NCBI GenBank assembly: GCA_023457235.1
Contig: JAEWMK010000370.1
Span: 1-11,998 of the forward strand
Origin: Bacillota bacterium
GTDB lineage: Bacteria; Bacillota; Bacilli; Bacillales; Bacillaceae_J
Reading direction: 5' to 3'
DNA: 11,998 nucleotides
The position numbers and the translations under genes are program-made. The number at the start of each line of letters is the position of its first letter. Within the stretch, counting starts at the first letter, position 1. The notes below the pieces were generated by a model, which was given only the letters and a program-made list of their open reading frames with translations, was not told the origin of the DNA and did no database searches. Of this stretch, positions 6,145 through 11,591 are shown in pieces.

Positions 6145-6480
6145 ATGGAGGAAGTAACGAAGATTGACCCTTCGATGCTATCAGCCTTTGCCGAACTTGT
6201 AGGAGTACACAATAATATCGAGAGAGGAATGCTTCTTCTATATATCATCATTGTAATATTAACGATTATTGTATTTAATCTTGGTTTTGCCCGAAAGCTT
6301 TCAATTGTTAAAACAATCATCGTCTATATTTTATTATTTATTGGCTGTTCACCTCTCACCTTATTAGGTGTTCGCTTACCCGTAGCGGAAGGTTTAGTAA
6401 TCACTGCTGTAGTACTTGGCATTTATAGATTCCGTATGTATCAACAACGGAAAGAACGGCAAAATGAAAAAACAGACTAA
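6145..6480 (+). CDS. ylaH: membrane protein YlaH
   Basis: A 111-residue integral membrane protein with three predicted helices (about residues 29-47, 54-75 and 80-96), a short acidic N-terminus and a strongly basic C-terminal tail (YRFRMYQQRKERQ). Function unknown; it is conserved behind typA in Bacillus. ATG 6145 is chosen because GAGGAG at 6131-6136 lies 8 nt upstream. A GTG at 6127 is in frame but has no ribosome binding site. It is 42 nt downstream of typA with no terminator between, and the next gene begins 12 nt after its stop, so it is probably the middle gene of the typA operon. Confidence 0.85.
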   Translation: MEEVTKIDPSMLSAFAELVGVHNNIERGMLLLYIIIVILTIIVFNLGFARKLSIVKTIIVYILLFIGCSPLTLLGVRLPVAEGLVITAVVLGIYRFRMYQQRKERQNEKTD

Positions 6481-6492
6481 GGGGTATTCGCT

Positions 6493-6783
6493 GTGAAAAG
6501 TTTACAAGATGCTTTTTACAATTGGTTGAGCATTAAAGTAGTGAGTGATGCTAGGCCAAATGATAAAGCAGCCAAAGAGACTCTTGATCATTTTGAATTA
6601 GTATTAAAAGAGGACCACAAAGTAGAAGAAGTTGTTCGCTTGGAGCATAATGAAGATCTATATTTTGTTCATTACCTATTAAATGGTGAAGAAAAGTCAA
6701 TGCGGTTTCCAAAAGATTTAATTGATTTCATGTTAAATGCAATCGAAAGGGAACCCGATAAGTATCCAATTATTGAAGAATAA
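6493..6783 (+). CDS. hypothetical cytosolic protein, 96 residues
   Basis: I cannot name this protein. It is soluble, acidic and of mixed alpha/beta type. An N-terminal helix carries SLQDAFYNWLSIKVV. Two probable beta strands follow, VEEVVRLEHNEDLYFVHYLLNG, then a helix PKDLIDFMLNAIER and an acidic end. It has no cysteine, signal peptide or membrane segment. The start is GTG 6493 with AAGGGGT at 6479-6485, 7 nt upstream, the last two bases of the ylaH stop codon forming part of that site. The tight spacing means translational linkage with ylaH and places it as the last gene of the typA operon. A strong terminator follows 2 nt after its stop. Confidence 0.85.
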   Translation: MKSLQDAFYNWLSIKVVSDARPNDKAAKETLDHFELVLKEDHKVEEVVRLEHNEDLYFVHYLLNGEEKSMRFPKDLIDFMLNAIEREPDKYPIIEE

Positions 6784-6785
6784 AT

Positions 6786-6824
6786 AAAAAGCCAGCAAAC
6801 ACGTTTGTGTCTGCTGGCTTTTTT
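6786..6824. terminator. bidirectional terminator after the typA operon
   Basis: AAAAAGCCAGCAAACAC (6786-6802) pairs with GTGTCTGCTGGCTTTTT (6807-6823), with one A-C mismatch and loop GTTT, and T6 follows at 6819-6824. The left A5 gives a T-run on the minus strand too, so it may also stop transcripts leaving ylaI through repeat copy 3. Confidence 0.93.
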
Positions 6825-6910
6825 AACGGACGCTTCCGCTTATCGATTGTCTAGCTCCAGCGCCCAGCGACTCGTAAACTTCGCTTGACAGGGCGCTTCC
6901 GCTTTTCGAT
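6825..6910 (-). repeat. dispersed structured repeat, copy 3 (shortened) plus a left-end remnant
   Basis: On the minus strand, GAAAAGCGGAAGC begins 3 nt after the ylaI stop. The middle of the element is missing, but the ends still pair: GCGCCC (6860-6865) with GGGCGC (6891-6896), and AGCGA (6866-6870) with TCGCT (6881-6885). Behind the right end (minus strand GGAGCTAGACAA) comes another left end, ATAAGCGGAAGCG, cut off near 6825. This is the same right-end-to-left-end junction as at copy 1. Confidence 0.85.
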
Positions 6911-7111
6911 TTACCAATCATCGCCATAATCACTGTGCTTATATAGCTTAAATTTCCCTGTTTCCTTTCTTTCTTCAGTTCTTGTTCCAATTCTTGAGCT
7001 GCACTCTTCACACATATATGTATGGATCGGTCGGTTTCTTAATCGTTTTGCAATTAGAGATTCATCATCTATTACATTTATTTTATCGCAAAGGACACAT
7101 TTAACTCTCAT
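6911..7111 (-). CDS. ylaI: YlaI family (DUF2197) putative zinc-binding protein
   Basis: A 66-residue cytosolic protein with two CxxC pairs, CVLC (Cys5, Cys8) and CEEC (Cys34, Cys37), the layout of a small zinc ribbon. Between them lies the conserved block ESLIAKRLRNRPIHTYM. Function unknown. The start is ATG 7111 (MRVKCVLC), supported by GAGGTG 7 nt upstream on the minus strand. An in-frame ATG seven codons earlier (7132) is less likely, because the ribosome binding site lies between the two. Its stop codon is 3 nt from repeat copy 3, and the only visible terminator is the bidirectional one at 6786-6824. It is transcribed divergently from the PNPOx-like gene. Confidence 0.9.
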   Translation of the reverse strand: MRVKCVLCDKINVIDDESLIAKRLRNRPIHTYMCEECSSRIGTRTEERKETGKFKLYKHSDYGDDW

Positions 7112-7165
7112 TTCATTCACCTCGAATTTCATTATAAGTTAATTTGCAAATAAATTTAAGTATAG

Positions 7166-7194
7166 GTTTTAATTAGTTCTAAAAAAGGTATAGT
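7166..7194 (+). promoter_or_regulatory. possible SigB-type promoter for the PNPOx-like gene
   Basis: GTTTTA (7166-7171), 14 nt and AGGTAT (7186-7191) resemble the general-stress SigB consensus GTTTAA-N13-15-GGGTAT. The same place can be read as a SigA promoter with -10 TATAGT (7189-7194) and a poor -35. By eye only. Confidence 0.3.
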
Positions 7195-7232
7195 AAATAA
7201 GAAAGTACATGTATTATAAGGAGGTTTTTTAG

Positions 7233-7688
7233 ATGGCTAATCAAGTTGAACAGCAGTTGACAGATGATCTTATGCCTTTTTTACAAAAGGAAAGATATGC
7301 AACTATTGCTACTGTTGATTTCGAAACAAATGGTCCAAACGTAAATGCGATTTCATGGGTATACGCCCCCGATCATAAAACAATATTCTTTGCTGTAGAT
7401 AATCGCTCAAGAATCGTTCAAAATATTAAACATAACCCTAACGTCGTGTTAACCACGATCGCAAACGGAACTACATATTCAATAAGTGGGAAAGCACATA
7501 TTAAAGCCGAAAAACTTGAAGATACCCCGCTTAAACTTGGATTAATCGCCATTGATGTTGAAGCAGTACGTGACGTCATGTTTTATGGTTCAAAAATTTC
7601 TGCAGATATTTCCTATGAGAAAACCTATGATCAAAATGCTGCGGAAAAGTTAGATCGACAAGTAATGGATGCAATGAAAAAAGCTTAG
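7233..7688 (+). CDS. pyridoxamine 5'-phosphate oxidase-fold (split-barrel flavin-binding) protein
   Basis: A 151-residue protein of the PNPOx-like split beta-barrel superfamily, whose members bind FMN, F420 or heme; many are stress proteins. Typical features are the opening FLQKERYATIATVD, the strands NAISWVYAPDHKTIFFAVDNRSRIVQNIKHNPNV, where the SRIVQNI stretch contacts the flavin phosphate in relatives, and TTYSISGKAHI. It is too short for true PdxH and lacks its C-terminal dimerisation region, so the substrate cannot be named. The start is ATG 7233 with AAGGAGG at 7219-7225, 7 nt upstream. It sits between ylaI and ylaJ, where I recall no B. subtilis gene. The B. subtilis gene ylaL may be a relative in the same neighbourhood, but I leave the symbol empty. 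Confidence 0.85.
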   Translation: MANQVEQQLTDDLMPFLQKERYATIATVDFETNGPNVNAISWVYAPDHKTIFFAVDNRSRIVQNIKHNPNVVLTTIANGTTYSISGKAHIKAEKLEDTPLKLGLIAIDVEAVRDVMFYGSKISADISYEKTYDQNAAEKLDRQVMDAMKKA

Positions 7689-7712
7689 TCAGGGGCGTTC
7701 CCCTCTAAGCTT
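7677..7712 (-). terminator. terminator of ylaJ overlapping the 3' end of the PNPOx-like gene
   Basis: AAGCTTAG (7681-7688) pairs with CTAAGCTT (7705-7712), and AGGGG (7691-7695) pairs with CCCCT (7700-7704), with a TC bulge and loop CGTT. On the minus strand the hairpin runs into TTTTTT (7677-7682). On the plus strand the following TTCTTCC tract is poor. It therefore serves ylaJ well and the converging gene less well. The plus-strand stop TAG (7686-7688) is inside the stem. Confidence 0.75.
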
Positions 7713-7725
7713 CTTCCATTGATTT

Positions 7726-8313
7726 TTATTTAGCTTTTGATTGTTCTTTCTGGATCTGATCCAGTTGTTTTTCTTCCCCTTTTTTCAATTGCTTATCGTT
7801 TCCTTCATTAGGTCCTTCATCTGTATTAATATCATAAGGGATTTGAGGCATGAGACGACCAACGATGGCCGCGAGTTCATTCATTACGCCTGAGACAGGT
7901 TTGCCGTTTTGGATATCCTTTCGCATTTCTCGAAGACGTTCCACTGTGTCAGCATCAGCTACTACTACTGCTTGCGCTCCATAAGGGTCATCCTTTAAGG
8001 TTTCGGCAACTGAATATTTAACGGATCCTACCCGTGATCTTTCTAAATCCTTGTCGAGATCAATCCCAACTACGGCATAATTTCCGGCTACTACCGCCGT
8101 AGCATCTTTTACGTCGGGAACTCTTGTAGCCAGATCAACGAGATGCTCGGCAATTTGTTCCCCTGTCATTTGCCCATTAACATTATTGTTCGGTTGATTA
8201 ACTGTTATGAAATTGTTTTGTCCATTGTTAAGAGCAGTTTTTTCATCATTGTTTCCAGCGCAGCCTGCTGCAATAAATAAAAATGAAATGGTTGTTATCA
8301 ATAATTTTCGCAC
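7726..8313 (-). CDS. ylaJ: YhcN/YlaJ family sporulation lipoprotein
   Basis: A lipoprotein of about 195 residues of the Spore_YhcN_YlaJ family. B. subtilis YlaJ and YhcN are spore-membrane proteins that improve germination efficiency. From GTG 8313 the signal peptide is MRKLLITTISFLFIAAGC: two basic residues, a hydrophobic core and Cys18 as the lipidation site, although the lipobox (AAGC) lacks the preferred Leu at -3. A low-complexity Asn/Gln-rich linker follows (NNGQNNFITVNQPNNNVNGQ), then the family domain (VDLATRVPDVKDATAVVAGNYAVVGIDLD) and a charged Lys/Gln/Glu tail. GTG 8313 is preferred to ATG 8337 because GGAG lies 5 nt upstream of it and the longer form would put a Gly/Glu stretch before the signal peptide. 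A 7-1-7 palindrome lies 30-44 nt upstream. Confidence 0.9.
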   Translation of the reverse strand: MRKLLITTISFLFIAAGCAGNNDEKTALNNGQNNFITVNQPNNNVNGQMTGEQIAEHLVDLATRVPDVKDATAVVAGNYAVVGIDLDKDLERSRVGSVKYSVAETLKDDPYGAQAVVVADADTVERLREMRKDIQNGKPVSGVMNELAAIVGRLMPQIPYDINTDEGPNEGNDKQLKKGEEKQLDQIQKEQSKAK

Positions 8314-8342
8314 CACTTCTCCAACCTTTCCATACAATTTTA

Positions 8343-8357
8343 ATAAACAATGTTTAT
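8343..8357. promoter_or_regulatory. perfect 7-1-7 palindrome between ylaJ and ylaK
   Basis: ATAAACA-A-TGTTTAT is a perfect inverted repeat in the 170-bp divergent region, 30-44 nt upstream of the ylaJ start. A related half site, TTATTGTT, follows at 8361-8368. The position suits an operator, but it is AT-rich and no regulator can be named. Confidence 0.35.
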
Positions 8358-8483
8358 GATTTATTGTTCATTTATTCGTCTAAGATTATTCGTCCATTCA
8401 TATATTTAAATCAAAAGCCGTCCAAAAAAATCCAAATCTCCTTTTAAGCTTTGATATAAAAACAGATGGTAGGGGGAGAAGTA

Positions 8484-9815
8484 TTGAAGAAAATTTATGT
8501 CCTAGATACAAACGTATTACTTCAAGATCCGTATTCAATCTTTTCATTTGACGACAATGAAGTTGTAATACCGGCAGTAGTATTAGAAGAGGTCGACTCT
8601 AAAAAAAGAAATATGGATGAAGTTGGGAGAAATGCAAGGCAAGTTTCAAAACTGATTGACCGCCTCCGGACGCAAGGCAGAATTCATCAAGGAATACCGC
8701 TAGATAATGGCGGGACTTTTAGGATAGAATTAAATCATCGTTCCTTTATTAAGCTGCAAGAGATATTCGATGAAAAAACGAATGACAATCGAATTTTAGC
8801 AGTTGCCCTTAATCTCGATCTTGAAGAGCAAAAAAAGGAAGATGGAAGAAGAGTTATTCTTGTAAGTAAGGATGTATTAGTAAGGGTAAAGGCTGATGCA
8901 GTCGGCTTACTTGCAGAAGACTTTTTAAGCGACCGTGTTGTCGAGTATGATGACAATATTTATTCTGGATTTCAGATTGTTTTTATAAGTAAGGATTTAT
9001 TAAATGAATTTTATGAGAAATCACTTTTAGATATTTCGAAACTTCCCGGCTTTAGTTATTATCCGAATCAATTCATCATTATGAAGGATGTATTAGGAAC
9101 ATCACAATCAGCAGTTGGAATTGTTGATGAAAAAGTAAGAGCAGTCAAAAAATGCTTGTATGATAAAGATCATGTCTGGGGAATCAAAGCACGCAATGTA
9201 CAACAAATTATGGGGTTTGAAATGCTGCTAAAGCCCGATGTCCCGCTTGTTACGTTAATTGGTAAAGCAGGTACGGGAAAAACTCTATTAGCACTCGCTG
9301 CAGGTCTCTACCAAACGGAGGACCTCGGAATTTATAAGAAATTATTAGTTGCGAGACCCATAGTACCTGTAGGGAAAGATATTGGCTACTTGCCGGGTGA
9401 AAAAGAGGAAAAATTAAGGCCATGGATGCAGCCAATATACGATAACCTGGAGTATTTATTTAATACCAAAAAACCTGGAGAGTTAGATGCAATACTAGCG
9501 GGGATGGGTTCCATTCAGGTTGAAGCACTCACCTATATAAGGGGCAGGAGTATTCCCGAGCAATTTATTATCATTGATGAGGCGCAAAATCTATCTAAGC
9601 ATGAAGTAAAAACAATCTTAACGAGAGTAGGGGAAAAAAGTAAAATTGTCCTTATGGGTGACCCTGAACAAATTGACCATCCATACCTTGATGAATACAA
9701 TAATGGTTTAACCTATGTTGTCGAAAAATTTAAACAAGAAAAGATTAGCGGACATGTTCGTTTCTTAAAAGGGGAACGATCATCGTTAGCACAATTGGCA
9801 GCTGACCTGTTATAG
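8484..9815 (+). CDS. ylaK: PhoH family protein with N-terminal PIN domain (PhoH2 type, YlaK)
   Basis: A 443-residue fusion of an N-terminal PIN ribonuclease domain and a C-terminal PhoH ATPase domain. Relatives (PhoH2) unwind and cut RNA in an ATP-dependent way. The PIN domain (about 1-145) shows YVLDTNVLL with Asp8, EEVD, the DNRILAVA segment with Asp101, and VSKDVLVRVKA. The PhoH domain has Walker A GKAGTGKT (260-267), the RPIVPVGKDIGYLPG block, Walker B FIIIDEAQN (361-369) and MGDPEQID (391-398). All key residues are present. The start is TTG 8484 (MKKIYVLDTNVLLQDP), 5 nt after GGGGGAG at 8472-8478. ATG 8466 is in frame but lies upstream of the ribosome binding site. Its TAG stop is joined directly to repeat copy 4. 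Confidence 0.95.
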   Translation: MKKIYVLDTNVLLQDPYSIFSFDDNEVVIPAVVLEEVDSKKRNMDEVGRNARQVSKLIDRLRTQGRIHQGIPLDNGGTFRIELNHRSFIKLQEIFDEKTNDNRILAVALNLDLEEQKKEDGRRVILVSKDVLVRVKADAVGLLAEDFLSDRVVEYDDNIYSGFQIVFISKDLLNEFYEKSLLDISKLPGFSYYPNQFIIMKDVLGTSQSAVGIVDEKVRAVKKCLYDKDHVWGIKARNVQQIMGFEMLLKPDVPLVTLIGKAGTGKTLLALAAGLYQTEDLGIYKKLLVARPIVPVGKDIGYLPGEKEEKLRPWMQPIYDNLEYLFNTKKPGELDAILAGMGSIQVEALTYIRGRSIPEQFIIIDEAQNLSKHEVKTILTRVGEKSKIVLMGDPEQIDHPYLDEYNNGLTYVVEKFKQEKISGHVRFLKGERSSLAQLAADLL

Positions 9816-9962
9816 GAAAAGCGTAAGCGTCTGTTCAGCGCACGACAAAACTGGAGCGCATCGACTGAGATATAGGAAACACGATGAGGTTACGAATTGA
9901 TGTTGACTACGCAAAAGAGGTGGGCGAAGTTTACTAGTCGCTAGACGCTGGAGCTAGACAAG
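9813..9962 (+). repeat. dispersed structured repeat, copy 4 (full length)
   Basis: The copy begins GAAAAGCGTAAGCG at 9816, with no gap after the ylaK stop, and ends GGAGCTAGACAAG at 9962. The outer stem has changed on both sides: GCGTCT (9827-9832) with AGACGC (9943-9948), against GCACCC/GGGTGC in copy 1. AGCG-CAC-GAC pairs with GTCGCT (9937-9942) around a small insertion. The inner stem is AACA-CGAT (9878-9885) with ATTG-(bulged A)-TGTT (9896-9904). It is more divergent in sequence than copies 1 and 2 but folds the same way. Confidence 0.9.
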
Positions 9963-9980
9963 TATGAACCCCTCTATAGT

Positions 9981-10001
9981 ACTGCATAAATATTATGCGG
10001 T
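9981..10001. promoter_or_regulatory. palindrome just upstream of the ylaN promoter
   Basis: GCATAA-ATA-TTATGC (9984-9998) is a perfect 6-bp inverted repeat, extended to 9 bp (9981-9989 with 9993-10001) through one T-G pair. It ends 5 nt before the -35 box of the ylaN promoter. No T-run follows, so an operator is more likely than a terminator. Confidence 0.4.
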
Positions 10002-10006
10002 GTCCA

Positions 10007-10035
10007 TTGTTATTCCTTGCATTTTTGCCTATAAA
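10007..10035 (+). promoter_or_regulatory. SigA-type promoter for ylaN
   Basis: TTGTTA (10007-10012, 4 of 6) and TATAAA (10030-10035, 5 of 6) are separated by exactly 17 nt. The likely leader is about 45 nt, containing the ribosome binding site GGAGGG. Confidence 0.65.
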
Positions 10036-10085
10036 ACGATAAGATTGAAAGATAAGAATGGACTTGTTTTTATTGGAGGGATTAC

Positions 10086-10370
10086 ATGTCTAGAGAGGTT
10101 GCCTTAGATCATAAAGAAAAGGCATATGCCCTTCTTAAGGCTGATGCTGATAAAATATTAAAGCTTATTAAAGTTCAAATGGACAATTTAACAATGCCCC
10201 AATGCCCTTTATATGAGGAAGTTTTAGATACTCAAATGTTCGGTTTATCACGGGAAATAGATTTTGCTGTTCGGCTTGGGTTAGTAGAAGAAGTAAATGG
10301 GAAAGCATTGCTTGAGTCGTTGGAAAGGGAATTATCAGTCCTTCATGAAGCTTCTTTAAAAAATAAGTAA
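10086..10370 (+). CDS. ylaN: YlaN family protein (UPF0358), iron-binding partner of Fur
   Basis: A 94-residue helical cytosolic protein of the UPF0358/YlaN family, essentially full length. The strongly conserved core is EKAYALLKADADKILKLIKVQMDNLTMPQCPLYEEVLDTQMFGLSREIDFAVRLGL. Work in B. subtilis and Staphylococcus aureus reports that YlaN binds Fe(II), interacts with Fur to relieve repression, and is needed when iron is scarce. The single Cys in MPQCPLY and the acidic residues after it are natural candidates for metal or partner contact, but that is inference. ATG 10086 has GGAGGG about 6 nt upstream. It has its own promoter (10007-10035) and is followed 3 nt after its stop by a terminator, so it is mostly a single-gene unit ahead of ftsW. 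Confidence 0.95.
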   Translation: MSREVALDHKEKAYALLKADADKILKLIKVQMDNLTMPQCPLYEEVLDTQMFGLSREIDFAVRLGLVEEVNGKALLESLERELSVLHEASLKNK

Positions 10371-10372
10371 TT

Positions 10373-10410
10373 GGGCTGTCTTAAAAGGATAAGACAGTCC
10401 CTTTTCTTTT
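10373..10410 (+). terminator. terminator between ylaN and ftsW
   Basis: GGGCTGTCTTA (10373-10383) pairs with TAAGACAGTCCC (10390-10401), with one bulged T and loop AAAGGA, then CTTTTCTTTT (10401-10410). It ends only 6 nt before the ftsW Shine-Dalgarno, so ftsW is reached by read-through or by a promoter I cannot see. Confidence 0.88.
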
Positions 10411-10431
10411 AGGTTGGAGAGACAAAAGAGT

Positions 10432-11580
10432 ATGTTAAAAAAAATGTTAAAATCCTATGACTATACACTTGTGTTGGCACCAATAATTTTGAGTTTATTC
10501 GGCCTTGTAATGATCTACAGTTCAAGTATGGTTGTGGCTGTTTCCGATAAATATGAAGGAACGCCGGATTTGTTTTTCATGAAACAATTAAAATGGCTAA
10601 TCCTAGGCATCTTTGTCTACATAATGGTGTTAGGCTTTCCGTATAAAGCATATAAGATATTTCTAAAGTTAATATTTTTTGGTGCGCCAATCCTCTTAGT
10701 GAGTGTTTTGCTGTTCGGGAAGGCAACAAACAACGCACAAAGTTGGATTTTCGGGTTCCAGCCGGCAGAATTCATGAAGCTTGGAGTCATCATTTATTTA
10801 GCTGGTGTATTTTCTAATAAGCAATCATATATACAGAAATTCGTCCCTGCTTTCGGACCACCGCTCATGTTTATATTCTTTATATTTCTCTTAGTGTATA
10901 AGCAGCCCGATTTAGGTACAGCTTTACTGATTTTAGCGATATCAGGGATGATCATTGTTTGTTCCGGTATCCGCCTTAAACATCTTGGACGTTTGGCTTT
11001 AGTAGGTGTTATCGGAGCAGCTCTATTGTATCCTTTACTTACGGACGAGCAGTTAAATCGTTTTACAGCCGCTTATGATCCGTTTCATGAAGAAATAGCG
11101 GACGAAGACGGTTATCAGCTAATAAATTCCTACATCGCAATCGCTGCTGGGGGGGTAACGGGAGAAGGATTAGGGAAAAGTATTCAGAAATTTGGCTATC
11201 TTCCTGAACCCCATACTGACTTTATTATGTCAATCATTTCAGAAGAACTTGGGATTTTTGGTGTTGGATTTGTCTTATTTATGTTAACCTTTATCGTTTG
11301 GAAGGGTTTTACGGTTGCGGTCAAATCCCCCGACCCATTTGGAAGTTTAATAGCCATTGGAATTTCAGGGATGATTGGAATTCAGGCATTTGTTAACTTG
11401 GGTGCCCTAACAGGTTTGCTGCCGATCACAGGTGTTCCATTACCGTTCGTAAGTTACGGAGGTTCATCTCTTGTGTTACTTATGATATCTATGGGCATTT
11501 TAAACAATATTGCAATGTTCTCTAGATTAAAAGTTTCCGAAAAGCAGAATAATGAAGAAAAAAAGATTGCCTATCTCTAG
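10432..11580 (+). CDS. ftsW: FtsW, septal peptidoglycan glycosyltransferase (SEDS family)
   Basis: A 382-residue SEDS-family polytopic membrane protein that polymerises lipid II at the division septum with its class B PBP partner. About ten hydrophobic segments are visible. Family signatures are MIYSSSM in helix 1, QPAEFMKLG (110-118), KQPDLGTALL (157-166), RFTAAYDPF, GYQLINSYIAIAAGGVTGEGLG, and the extracellular LPEPHTDFI with the essential Asp263, then LPFVSYGGSSL near the end. ATG 10432 (MLKKMLKSYDYTL) is chosen. GGAG at 10416-10419 is 12 nt away, a little far; TTG 10414 overlaps that site and ATG 10444 is a further alternative. FtsW rather than RodA is inferred from its place behind ylaN. 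It converges on ctaA with overlapping stop codons. Confidence 0.93.
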   Translation: MLKKMLKSYDYTLVLAPIILSLFGLVMIYSSSMVVAVSDKYEGTPDLFFMKQLKWLILGIFVYIMVLGFPYKAYKIFLKLIFFGAPILLVSVLLFGKATNNAQSWIFGFQPAEFMKLGVIIYLAGVFSNKQSYIQKFVPAFGPPLMFIFFIFLLVYKQPDLGTALLILAISGMIIVCSGIRLKHLGRLALVGVIGAALLYPLLTDEQLNRFTAAYDPFHEEIADEDGYQLINSYIAIAAGGVTGEGLGKSIQKFGYLPEPHTDFIMSIISEELGIFGVGFVLFMLTFIVWKGFTVAVKSPDPFGSLIAIGISGMIGIQAFVNLGALTGLLPITGVPLPFVSYGGSSLVLLMISMGILNNIAMFSRLKVSEKQNNEEKKIAYL

Positions 11581-11591
11581 GCAATCTTTTT
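11560..11591. terminator. bidirectional terminator shared by ftsW and ctaA
   Basis: AAAAAGATTGCCT (11560-11572) pairs perfectly with AGGCAATCTTTTT (11579-11591) around the loop ATCTCT. The terminal A5/T5 gives a T-run on either strand. Both stop codons lie at the loop junction (11577-11580), so the stem arms are coding sequence of both proteins: ftsW on the left, ctaA on the right. Confidence 0.93.

Noticed and set aside
6823..7011. Minus-strand 62-codon open frame covering repeat copy 3 and the 3' half of ylaI
   Set aside because: It is in another frame on the same strand as the clear ylaI gene, has no ribosome binding site, and half of it is translated repeat sequence.
7233..7688. True pyridoxamine phosphate oxidase PdxH
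   Set aside because: At 151 residues it lacks the C-terminal PNPOx dimerisation region and substrate-binding motifs; only the split-barrel fold is supported.
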